A DNA stretch of 7,258 nt. Origin: Actinomycetota bacterium (GTDB lineage: Bacteria > Actinomycetota > Actinomycetes > S36-B12 > UBA5976). The notes below the pieces were generated by a model, which was not told the origin of the DNA, did no database searches, and saw nothing but the letters and a program-made list of their open reading frames with translations. Positions 1-6,140 of the stretch are shown here, piece after piece (the stretch's first letter is position 1; every line of letters starts with the position of its first letter). The position numbers and the translations under genes were made by a program. The DNA lies in assembly GCA_017853815.1 (NCBI GenBank), contig JAFMIT010000085.1:1-7258 (forward strand). The letters are read 5' to 3'.

Positions 1-1
1 T

Positions 2-223
2 GTCCGCACGATTGTCGACGTCAAGGGTGAAGATTGGGTGGTGCAACGCATCACCGGGTCAGCGTCCACCAAGAACTACCGCTGCCCAGGTTGCAACCAA
101 GAAATTAGACCTGCGACTCCGCACACCGTGGCGTGGCCCTATGACGACCACACAGATCACGAAGCCCGGGTGAGCGATCGCCGTCATTGGCATAACCCCT
201 GCTGGGAAAGATTCGCTCGCTAA
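2..223 (+). CDS. Small zinc-ribbon protein, 3' part (5' end outside window)
   Basis: The reading frame is open from the left edge to a TAA at 221-223, so 73 C-terminal residues are visible and the true start lies upstream; an internal GTG at 38 is not needed as a start. The protein is short, basic and His/Cys-rich. A CPGC knuckle (Cys28 and Cys31 of the visible part) and a HWHNPC segment (His62, His64, Cys67) form a plausible Cys2-His/Cys zinc-binding site. The segment RCPGCNQEIRP, followed by a pair of acidic/His-rich turns and a terminal HWH-PCW, resembles a small protein often labelled 'ATP/GTP-binding protein' in actinobacterial genomes; I see no P-loop that justifies that label. No function is known to me. 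It lies 15 bases upstream of the first hydrolase on the same strand, so co-transcription is likely. I am confident it is a real gene and unsure of its role. Confidence 0.75.
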   Translation, partial: VRTIVDVKGEDWVVQRITGSASTKNYRCPGCNQEIRPATPHTVAWPYDDHTDHEARVSDRRHWHNPCWERFAR

Positions 224-238
224 GTCCACAATTGGCTT

Positions 239-976
239 ATGCCTGACATTGTTGCCAACAGCGTTCTGCCGGCACGTCGAGAACCGATCACGTTCCGTGC
301 AGCCGATGGCATCACCTTGATTGGTGAGTTGGCGTTGCCGCTCGATCGCGAGCCAGTGGCGACGCTGGTGTGTTTGCACCCCCTGCCGACTCACGGCGGA
401 TACATGGACAGTCATGTGTTTCGCAAAATGGCGTGGCGCTTACCAGCGCTCACAGACTTTGCGATTTTGCGCTTCAACTTTCGGGGGGTGACCTCTGCTG
501 CGGGCACCAGTGAAGGCGAGTTCACTGCGGGTGACGGCGAAGGCCTCGATGCTCGCGCCGCGATCGAGTTCGCGGTGTCACGCGGGCTGCCGAACATTCA
601 TGTGGTCGGCTGGTCTTTTGGAACCGACGTCACTCTCCGATACGCCAACATCGAGCCTGTGCGTGGCGGCATTTTGTTGTCGCCGCCGCTTCGATGGACC
701 AACGAAGACGATCTCCGCAGTTGGGCAGAATCGGGTCGCCCCCTCACCGCCATCGTTCCTGAATTTGATGACTATCTCGTACCGGAAGATGCTGCTCGTC
801 GCTTCTCCGTCGTGCCACAAGCACGTGTGATTGGCGTTGATGGTGCGAAGCATCTATGGGTTGGAGAGAAGAATGTTGTCTCAGCACTCAACGCAGTCGT
901 CGCGGCAGTAGATCCCACCAAGTCGCCACTTCCTGTGCACTGGGATGGACCTATGGAACGGTGGAGTGACCTATGA
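239..976 (+). CDS. Alpha/beta hydrolase, COG2945-like
   Basis: A 245-residue cytoplasmic alpha/beta-hydrolase fold protein with no signal peptide or membrane segment. The N-terminal strand and oxyanion-hole region reads HPLPTHGG (residues 47-54), followed by RFNFRG (78-83). These two motifs are typical of the COG2945 type of serine hydrolase. The nucleophile elbow is GWSFG with Ser126. The probable acid is Asp177 or Asp178 in the EFDDYLVP loop, and the catalytic His is His205 in GAKHLW. The triad is therefore complete, but the substrate cannot be deduced; esterase or thioesterase activity is possible. The ATG at 239 has no clear Shine-Dalgarno sequence and lies 15 bases after the zinc-ribbon stop, so translation may depend on the upstream gene. 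Its stop overlaps the next hydrolase start (ATGA at 973-976), which suggests that the two hydrolases are made together. Confidence 0.88.
   Translation: MPDIVANSVLPARREPITFRAADGITLIGELALPLDREPVATLVCLHPLPTHGGYMDSHVFRKMAWRLPALTDFAILRFNFRGVTSAAGTSEGEFTAGDGEGLDARAAIEFAVSRGLPNIHVVGWSFGTDVTLRYANIEPVRGGILLSPPLRWTNEDDLRSWAESGRPLTAIVPEFDDYLVPEDAARRFSVVPQARVIGVDGAKHLWVGEKNVVSALNAVVAAVDPTKSPLPVHWDGPMERWSDL
963..966 (+). promoter_or_regulatory. Shine-Dalgarno for the second hydrolase
   Basis: GGAG within GTGGAG lies six bases before the ATG at 973, inside the last codons of the upstream hydrolase. It supports this start and translational coupling through the ATGA overlap. Confidence 0.55.
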
Positions 977-1737
977 CCGCAGTGGTGCTCCTACATGCTT
1001 TCCCGCTTGATCATCGGATGTGGGATGGAGTCGCAGGTGCAATCGCAGATGCGGGCTGGCAAGTGTTCGTGCCTGATATTCGCGGTTGTGGTGAGGCACC
1101 AGAGTGGGACCTCGATGCTGCACCGACTCTCACGCAGTGCGCAGACGATGTGGTGGACCTGCTCAATCAGTACGGCATCGACAAAGCCGTCGTCGCGGGC
1201 TGCTCGCTGGGCGGATACATCACGATGGAGTTATTGCGACGGGCGCCTGAGCGGGTCGCCGCGGCCATCTTCATCGACACCAAAGCGTCGGCTGATACCG
1301 AGGAGGCGCGGGCCAATCGATTGCGCGTGGCTGAATCCGTGGTCGCCGCTGATACGACCGAAGCGTTCTGGCGTGCGATGCTCCCTAACGTTGTCGGCGC
1401 AACAACACACCGAGACCGTCCAGACGTGGTCGAGTTCGTGCGCATGATGATGGCTGACTCGCGACCTGCCGGAGTGGCGGCACTTCAGCGGGCCATGGCT
1501 GCTCGCCCAGATTCGACGACTGCGATTGCAGAGTTTCGCGGACCAGTGCTCGCCGTGCGCGGCGATGAAGACGTCATCGCTTCTGCGCGAGATCATCAGG
1601 ATCTTGTGGATTTCAGCCTTGACGCTGTCTGTGTGAATCTCGAAGGGGTTGGTCACCTCGCACCCATCGAGGCACCGCGCGAGACCGCCGCGGCGATGAT
1701 CGATTTTCTGACCAAGTTGCGCGGCGTTAGTTGTTAG
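973..1737 (+). CDS. Alpha/beta hydrolase, enol-lactonase/esterase-like
   Basis: A 254-residue alpha/beta hydrolase of the compact cytoplasmic class that includes 3-oxoadipate enol-lactonase, BioH-like esterases and many uncharacterised enzymes. It opens directly with the first strand, VVLLHAFPLDHRMW (oxyanion-hole HAFP at residues 8-11), then PDIRGCGEAP (34-43). The nucleophile elbow is GCSLGG with Ser78. The acid is probably Asp200 in RGDEDVI, and the catalytic His is His228 in GVGHLAPIEAP. A cap region lies at roughly 105-185. The triad is intact; the substrate is not predictable from sequence, and no aromatic-degradation genes are nearby to support a lactonase role. The ATG at 973 overlaps the previous stop and has a good GGAG six bases upstream. 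The 3' end overlaps the convergent epimerase gene by 11 bases. Different motifs from the preceding hydrolase argue against a recent tandem duplication. Confidence 0.9.
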   Translation: MTAVVLLHAFPLDHRMWDGVAGAIADAGWQVFVPDIRGCGEAPEWDLDAAPTLTQCADDVVDLLNQYGIDKAVVAGCSLGGYITMELLRRAPERVAAAIFIDTKASADTEEARANRLRVAESVVAADTTEAFWRAMLPNVVGATTHRDRPDVVEFVRMMMADSRPAGVAALQRAMAARPDSTTAIAEFRGPVLAVRGDEDVIASARDHQDLVDFSLDAVCVNLEGVGHLAPIEAPRETAAAMIDFLTKLRGVSC

Positions 1738-2167
1738 CGAGCTCGACGAGTTCGACGAGCACACCGCCCGCGTCTTTTGGATGAATGAAGTTGATGCGCG
1801 AATTGAGAGTGCCGCGGCGCGGTGAGTCATAAATCAGTCGGAGTCCCGCTTCTCGCGCGGCCGCACTCGCTGCCTCGACGTCATCAACGCGGTATGCGAT
1901 TTGTTGGAGACCCTCACCGCGCGTGTTGATGAATTTCGAGATGGCGGATTCCGGCGAAGTCGGCGCTAAGAGTTGAATCGCCACCGCACTGCCTGGCGCC
2001 GCGATCATCGCTTCTTCGACCTGCTGTTCAACATTGATTTCTCGATGGCGAAGCTCGAATCCGAGAGTTTCGGTGTAGAAGGTAAGAGCCTGTTCGAGGT
2101 CGGCCACCGCGATTCCAATGTGGTCGAGACACACAATGTGGGCGGCTAGTGCGCGTTCTACAGACAT
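1727..2167 (-). CDS. mce: Methylmalonyl-CoA epimerase
   Basis: This protein of the glyoxalase/VOC fold interconverts the (2S) and (2R) forms of methylmalonyl-CoA, linking propionyl-CoA carboxylase to the B12-dependent mutase. I chose the ATG at 2167 (146 aa) because AAGGAG lies six bases upstream; the frame can be extended to a TTG at 2203 (158 aa), but the added residues are not family-like. Visible family features are LDHIGIAVADL with metal ligand His16, the NVEQQV segment with the likely catalytic Glu47, AIQLL with Gln65, SRINFIHPKDAGG (123-135), and the C-terminal VLVELVE with ligand Glu139. The two VOC repeats span about 12-70 and 85-142. The usual GLHHIA motif is GLQQIA here (Gln88-Gln89), so one normal His metal ligand is absent; I recall the same QQ in mycobacterial homologues. 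It is transcribed divergently from the meaB-like GTPase, in keeping with a shared pathway. Confidence 0.92.
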   Translation of the reverse strand: MSVERALAAHIVCLDHIGIAVADLEQALTFYTETLGFELRHREINVEQQVEEAMIAAPGSAVAIQLLAPTSPESAISKFINTRGEGLQQIAYRVDDVEAASAAAREAGLRLIYDSPRRGTLNSRINFIHPKDAGGVLVELVELANN

Positions 2168-2173
2168 GTATTG

Positions 2174-2179
2174 CTCCTT
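2174..2179 (-). promoter_or_regulatory. Shine-Dalgarno deciding the epimerase start
   Basis: Read on the minus strand this is AAGGAG, six bases before the ATG at 2165-2167. It favours the 146-residue epimerase over the longer TTG-started form at 2203. Confidence 0.7.
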
Positions 2180-2207
2180 CTTGCTCCATTCTTGCGTACT
2201 CAACGGC

Positions 2208-2213
2208 TAGTGT
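2208..2213 (+). promoter_or_regulatory. Possible -10 element for leaderless GTPase mRNA
   Basis: TAGTGT fits the actinobacterial TAnnnT -10 pattern and ends nine bases before the GTG start at 2223, so transcription would begin at or next to the start codon. No Shine-Dalgarno sequence precedes this GTG, which fits a leaderless transcript. No good -35 is present at the usual 17-base spacing. The motif is short and could occur by chance. Confidence 0.3.
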
Positions 2214-2222
2214 GGGCGAATC

Positions 2223-2939
2223 GTGTCCGTTCATTCTGAAATCATCACGGGCGTCTGCCGCGGCGACGACCGCTCGCTCGCTCATGCCTTGAGTGCAGTC
2301 GAAGACGGCGCCGCGGGGGCGGATGAGTTGGTCGATGCGCTAGCGATTGTGGGACGAGCGTTGCCAGTGCTTGGGATCACGGGCGCACCAGGCGTCGGCA
2401 AGTCAACATTGCTCAATCGCATTGTGAGTGGACTGCGTGCAGACGGCAAACGGGTCGCGGTCTTGGCAGTCGACCCTTCTTCTCCTGTCACCGGTGGTGC
2501 GCTCCTCGGAGACCGGATTCGCCTGCACGACCACGCGGGCGATAGTGGTGTGTTTATTCGATCGTTGAGTGCTCGGGGACATCTCGGTGGACTCGTGCAA
2601 TCGACTGAAGATTTGTTGACGGTACTGAGGGCTGCACCTTTTGATGTCATCGTGCTCGAAACTGTCGGCGTCGGGCAGTCAGAGATTGAAGTCATGCGAT
2701 ACGCCGATCCCGTGGTCGTCGTGACGGCACCTGGACTCGGAGACTCAGTCCAAGCAGCCAAAGCGGGCATTCTCGAAATTGCGTCACTCGTGGTCGTGAA
2801 CAAAAGCGACCTCGATGGCGCGGAGCGCGCGGCTGCCGATCTAGAGCGGGCGGACCTCGAGGTGCCGATTGTGCTGACGTGCGCGACGACAGGGGCGGGC
2901 ATCGACGAGCTGATGACCCTGCTACGCGCTCGAATCTGA
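2223..2939 (+). CDS. meaB: MeaB/ArgK-family GTPase, short form
   Basis: A P-loop GTPase of the SIMIBI class, the family that guards and repairs adenosylcobalamin-dependent methylmalonyl-CoA mutase by gating cofactor loading. Motifs in order are Walker A GAPGVGKS (residues 54-61), AVDPSSP (82-88) and GDRIR (96-100), SLSARGHLGGL (114-124), the Walker B/switch II region ETVGVGQSE (146-154), the switch III-like GLGDSVQAAKAGILEIA (171-187), the guanine-recognition NKSD (193-196), and a G5-like TCATTGAG (219-226). All GTP-binding elements look intact. The protein is only 238 aa, against about 310-330 aa for characterised MeaB/ArgK proteins. It ends soon after G5, so the C-terminal helical dimerisation region is missing, and the N-terminal helical part is also short. 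The next gene starts 27 bases later, leaving no room for a frameshifted tail. The GTG start lacks a Shine-Dalgarno sequence. The family call is firm; the exact client (mutase, IcmF-like enzyme or another) is not shown, as no mutase gene is in the window. Confidence 0.88.
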   Translation: MSVHSEIITGVCRGDDRSLAHALSAVEDGAAGADELVDALAIVGRALPVLGITGAPGVGKSTLLNRIVSGLRADGKRVAVLAVDPSSPVTGGALLGDRIRLHDHAGDSGVFIRSLSARGHLGGLVQSTEDLLTVLRAAPFDVIVLETVGVGQSEIEVMRYADPVVVVTAPGLGDSVQAAKAGILEIASLVVVNKSDLDGAERAAADLERADLEVPIVLTCATTGAGIDELMTLLRARI

Positions 2940-2966
2940 TGTCATGAAGAGTGCGAGAATGCGCTC

Positions 2967-3878
2967 ATGTCGAATCCCAAACTGAACCTCCAAGGAGCGG
3001 TCGACCTCGGAGCACTTGCGGCCGCCCGTAAAGCCCAAGAGGTGAGTCAAGAAGTTCGCGCCAAAGCTCCTGCTGGCATCATCATGGACGTCTCCGAGAT
3101 GACTTTCGATGTTGACGTGATGCATCGCAGCCAGTCAGTGCCAGTCATCGTCGACTTTTGGTCCCCACGCAGTCAAGGCTCTGCTGTCTTGTCGCCACTG
3201 CTCGAAAAGCTCACAGCAGAACGCAACGGCAAAGTGGTGTTAGCGCGAGTGGATGCGGATCGCAATCCGCGTCTCGCTCAGGCTTTCCAGCTTCAGCAGA
3301 TTCCGTCGGTGTTTCTTGTCATCACGGGCCAGGTGCAGCCACTGTTTTCGAATCCAGTTCCCGAAGAACAGTTGCGCCCGCTCTTCGACGAAATCGTCAA
3401 AGCTGCAGAACAGGCCGGTCTCACCGGCGTGCAGGTAGCGGCAGATGAACCAACCGACGAGGTAGCCGAAGCACCACTCGACCCCCGTTTTCAGGTCGCG
3501 TATGACGCGATCAACGAAGGCGATTGGGATGGCGCCGAAGCCGCATTCAACGTGGTGCTGAATTCCAATCCAGCAGACGATGACGCAAAGGCGGGTCTTG
3601 CCAACGTCGGATTGATGCGTCGAACCGAAAACATTGATTTTGATGCGATGGCTGTCATCGAACCGTCCACACCTGAGGAGCGTCTCCTCAAGGCTGACTC
3701 GCTGATTTTGTTGGGCCGTGCTGCCGAGGCGTATGCCGTGCTCATTCAGAGTGTTGCTCAGTCGGCTGCCGACGAGCGCGATGCCTACAAGGCACGGCTT
3801 TTGGACTTCTTTACGCTGATGGGCGACTCAGAAGAAGTCCGAGCCGCCCGTCGCGCGTTAACAAATGCGTTGTTCTAA
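2967..3878 (+). CDS. Thioredoxin-fold/TPR protein, YbbN/Rv1324-like, without cysteines
   Basis: A 303-residue protein with a thioredoxin fold (about residues 40-148), an acidic linker (158-170), and a C-terminal TPR-like helical region (about 173-303), the architecture of YbbN (CnoX) co-chaperones and mycobacterial Rv1324. The Trx half shows VPVIVDFW (58-65), SPLLEKL (76-82), ARVDADRNPRLAQAF (93-107), and the cis-proline site QQIPSVFLV (Pro113). The active-site segment is WSPRSQGS, so the two CxxC positions are Ser69 and Ser72, and the whole protein has no cysteine. It therefore cannot act as a thiol-disulfide reductase; a holdase, chaperone or scaffold role is inferred. From memory, actinobacterial relatives share WSPRS but often keep the second Cys. 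No signal peptide is seen, so it should be cytoplasmic. The ATG at 2967 has no good Shine-Dalgarno sequence. It follows the GTPase by 27 bases and faces glgB, its stop only three bases from the glgB stop. Confidence 0.88.
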   Translation: MSNPKLNLQGAVDLGALAAARKAQEVSQEVRAKAPAGIIMDVSEMTFDVDVMHRSQSVPVIVDFWSPRSQGSAVLSPLLEKLTAERNGKVVLARVDADRNPRLAQAFQLQQIPSVFLVITGQVQPLFSNPVPEEQLRPLFDEIVKAAEQAGLTGVQVAADEPTDEVAEAPLDPRFQVAYDAINEGDWDGAEAAFNVVLNSNPADDDAKAGLANVGLMRRTENIDFDAMAVIEPSTPEERLLKADSLILLGRAAEAYAVLIQSVAQSAADERDAYKARLLDFFTLMGDSEEVRAARRALTNALF

Positions 3879-3881
3879 GCC

Positions 3882-6140
3882 TTAGGCCTGATCTGCTGGC
3901 ACGAGCCAGACGGTTGCGAGTGGTGGCACCACCACATTGGCAGACGCTGGTCGGCCATGCATTGGCACTTCGTGTGCGGTGACTTCGCCGAGATTGCCCA
4001 TACCCGAGCCGCCGTATTCCGCACCGTCGGTGTTGAGGACTTCTTTCCACACGCCCGCGAAAGGCAGTGGAATCTGATGCGAATCCCGAGGTACGGGGGA
4101 GAAGTTCGAAATGCAGGCGATGACTTTGCCGTCGTGACCCCAACGCAACCACGCAAAAACATTGTTGTCTGCGTCATCTGAAATCAGCCACTCGAAACCT
4201 GCAGGTTCGTGATCGCGCTGCCACAAAGCCTCAGTGGCTGTGTACACGCGATTGAGTTGCTTGACGCAGTTGCGAATTCCGCGATGCTCGTCGAAATCGG
4301 TGAGCCACCAGTCGAGGGAGTTTTCGCTATTCCACTCTGCTGACTGCGCAAACTCGGTACCCATAAACAGCAACTGCTTGCCAGGGTGAGCCCACATGAA
4401 ACCGAGGTAGGTGCGCAGCCCTGCGAGTTTCTGCCAACGGTCGCCTGGCATTCGGTCGATGAGTGAACCTTTGCCATGCACCACTTCGTCATGCGAAATC
4501 GGCAGAATGAAACGCTCTGACCACGCATACACCAACGAGAACGTCATTTCGTTGTGGTGATACTTACGGTGGATCGGCTCGTGCTTGACGTACTCAAGCG
4601 AGTCGTTCATCCAGCCCATATTCCACTTGAAATCAAAACCAAGGCCGCCCCACTCGGTGCCGGTGGTGACACCGGGCCACGAAGTGGACTCTTCAGCCAT
4701 GGTGAGTGCTCCTGGCACGCGCAGATGCACGACACCATTCATCTCTTTGAGGAACTCGACAGCTTCGAGGTTTTCGCGACCGCCGTAGCGGTTCGGAAGC
4801 CATTCGCCAGCTTTGCGCGAGTAGTCGAGGTAGAGCATTGACGCCACCGCGTCTACGCGCAGGGCATCGACGTGAAATTCCTGCAACCAGTACACGGCGT
4901 TTGCGACGAGGAAGTTCTTCACTTCGGGACGACCGAAGTTGAAGATGTACGTGCCCCAGTCGGGATGCTCGCCAAGGCGAGGATCGGCATGCTCATACAA
5001 CGGCGTGCCATCGAAACGTGCCAGCGCCCATGAATCTTTCGGGAAGTGAGCAGGCACCCAGTCCATGATGACACCAATGCCGGCCTGATGAAGAGTGTCA
5101 ATCAAGAACTTGAGGTCATCGGGGTTGCCCAGTCGCGAAGCGACCGCGTAATAACCGGTGACTTGGTAACCCCATGATGGCGAGTAAGGATGCTGTGCGA
5201 GTGGCATGAATTCGACGTGTGTGAATCCGTGTTCGAGCACGTAGTCGCGAAGCTGTGGAGCGACATCGCGGAATCCAAGCCCCGCACGCCACGAACCAAG
5301 ATGAACTTCGTACACCGACATCGGTCCGAAGCGAAAATCTTTGGTCGCGCGGCTGTCCATCCACTCTGCGTCAGCCCAGTCATGCGCAGAGTCCCACACA
5401 ATCGATGCGGTCGACGGTGGTACTTCGCTGTGGCGGGCCATGGGGTCGGCTTTGTCTGACTGGTAGCCGTTGTGATCGGTGATGCGGAATTTGTAATTCC
5501 ATCCGTGGCCGACGCCGGGCACGAAAAGTTCCCACACGCCTGACTCGCCGAGGGAGCGCATCGGGTGAGTGCTGCCATCCCAATGATTGAAGTCGCCGAC
5601 GACTTGGATGCCTTGTGCATTCGGCGCCCACACTGTGAAGCGCGTGCCTTCGACATCGCCAAGCACTGACGGGAATCGCATCACCTGCGCACCGAGCGCG
5701 TTAGTGAGTTGTTCGTGACGACCTTCGCGCACCAAGTGAAGATCCAACTCGCCAATGTTGGGCAAGAAGCGGTACGGATCGTCATTGAGGTACACGTCGT
5801 CGCCGTAGCGAGACTCGACGCGATAGTCAGGAATCGTGTCGGACTCGAGAGCGCCGACCCACACGCCACGATGTTCGTGCGTCAATGGCAGTCGAAAATC
5901 TTCGCCAACGATGACGACGCTAATCGCGAACGGCCTGATGACGCGAAAAACCACATGGCCGTTGTTGAGATGAGCTCCGAGAACGCCGTGGGGGTCATGG
6001 TGTCGACCGTCGACGATGCGCTCGATGTCGTGATAATCAATCGCATTGATCGGCGAGCCAGCCGCCTGAGTATCGCCCGCAGTGATTTCTACTGGTTCAG
6101 GCGTGGGGCTTTCTGCGCTTTTCTTGCGACGAATAATCAC
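3882..6140 (-). CDS. glgB: 1,4-alpha-glucan branching enzyme GlgB (GH13)
   Basis: A 752-residue branching enzyme that cuts alpha-1,4 glucan chains and re-attaches them through alpha-1,6 bonds. After a basic and Pro/Glu-rich N-terminal tail (1-30) comes the GlgB N1 domain with HDPHGVLGAH (48-57), then a CBM48 module (about 160-250) with FTVWAPNA and GDFNHWDG. The GH13 catalytic barrel (about 270-620) carries SVYEVHLGSW, HPYSPSWGYQVTGYYA, DALRVDAV with the nucleophile Asp430, MAEEST with the acid/base Glu483, and SHDEVVHGKGS with the transition-state Asp551. A C-terminal beta domain follows (about 640-750). Length and all catalytic residues are normal for full-length bacterial GlgB. The start is GTG at 6140, chosen because GAGGAG lies six bases upstream and because it overlaps the glgE stop (GTGA). 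Coupling to glgE implies branching of GlgE-made maltosyl polymers. The gene ends three bases from the convergent Trx/TPR gene. Confidence 0.98.
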   Translation of the reverse strand: MIIRRKKSAESPTPEPVEITAGDTQAAGSPINAIDYHDIERIVDGRHHDPHGVLGAHLNNGHVVFRVIRPFAISVVIVGEDFRLPLTHEHRGVWVGALESDTIPDYRVESRYGDDVYLNDDPYRFLPNIGELDLHLVREGRHEQLTNALGAQVMRFPSVLGDVEGTRFTVWAPNAQGIQVVGDFNHWDGSTHPMRSLGESGVWELFVPGVGHGWNYKFRITDHNGYQSDKADPMARHSEVPPSTASIVWDSAHDWADAEWMDSRATKDFRFGPMSVYEVHLGSWRAGLGFRDVAPQLRDYVLEHGFTHVEFMPLAQHPYSPSWGYQVTGYYAVASRLGNPDDLKFLIDTLHQAGIGVIMDWVPAHFPKDSWALARFDGTPLYEHADPRLGEHPDWGTYIFNFGRPEVKNFLVANAVYWLQEFHVDALRVDAVASMLYLDYSRKAGEWLPNRYGGRENLEAVEFLKEMNGVVHLRVPGALTMAEESTSWPGVTTGTEWGGLGFDFKWNMGWMNDSLEYVKHEPIHRKYHHNEMTFSLVYAWSERFILPISHDEVVHGKGSLIDRMPGDRWQKLAGLRTYLGFMWAHPGKQLLFMGTEFAQSAEWNSENSLDWWLTDFDEHRGIRNCVKQLNRVYTATEALWQRDHEPAGFEWLISDDADNNVFAWLRWGHDGKVIACISNFSPVPRDSHQIPLPFAGVWKEVLNTDGAEYGGSGMGNLGEVTAHEVPMHGRPASANVVVPPLATVWLVPADQA

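Larger units (their letters stand above)
2168..2222. promoter_or_regulatory. Divergent promoter region, epimerase / GTPase
   Basis: This 55-base gap separates the divergent starts of the epimerase (minus) and the MeaB-like GTPase (plus) and must hold the promoters of both unless one is driven from further away. It contains the epimerase ribosome-binding site and a candidate plus-strand -10 element (2208-2213). I could not identify convincing -35 elements, a minus-strand -10 or an operator palindrome. The assignment as a promoter region rests on gene layout. Confidence 0.5.

Noticed and set aside
1740..1759. Short direct repeat of CGACGAG-like units
   Set aside because: It is explained by the repeated Val-Glu-Leu codons at the epimerase C-terminus (LVELVEL), a conserved protein feature.
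1231..1830. 199-codon open frame on the minus strand across the second hydrolase and the epimerase end
   Set aside because: It is antisense to an intact hydrolase with catalytic motifs, runs through the end of the epimerase gene, and its translation shows no recognisable domain or protein-like pattern.
2168..2203. N-terminal extension of the epimerase to a TTG at 2203
   Set aside because: The extra 12 residues are not family-like, and a strong Shine-Dalgarno sequence lies inside the extension, just before the ATG at 2167.
2282..2902. 206-codon open frame antisense to the MeaB-like GTPase
   Set aside because: Its composition is extreme in Ser, Thr, Ala and Pro, as expected for the mirror frame of a GC-biased gene; the plus strand encodes clear GTPase motifs.
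3879..3887. Small palindrome GCCTTAGGC (about 3879-3887) at the Trx/glgB junction considered as a terminator
   Set aside because: The arms are four bases around a single-base centre, with no loop and no T-run; it cannot form a useful hairpin.
5102..5662. 186-codon open frame on the minus strand in another frame inside glgB
   Set aside because: It lies wholly inside the GlgB CBM48/catalytic coding sequence and has shadow-like Ser/Arg/Thr-rich composition.
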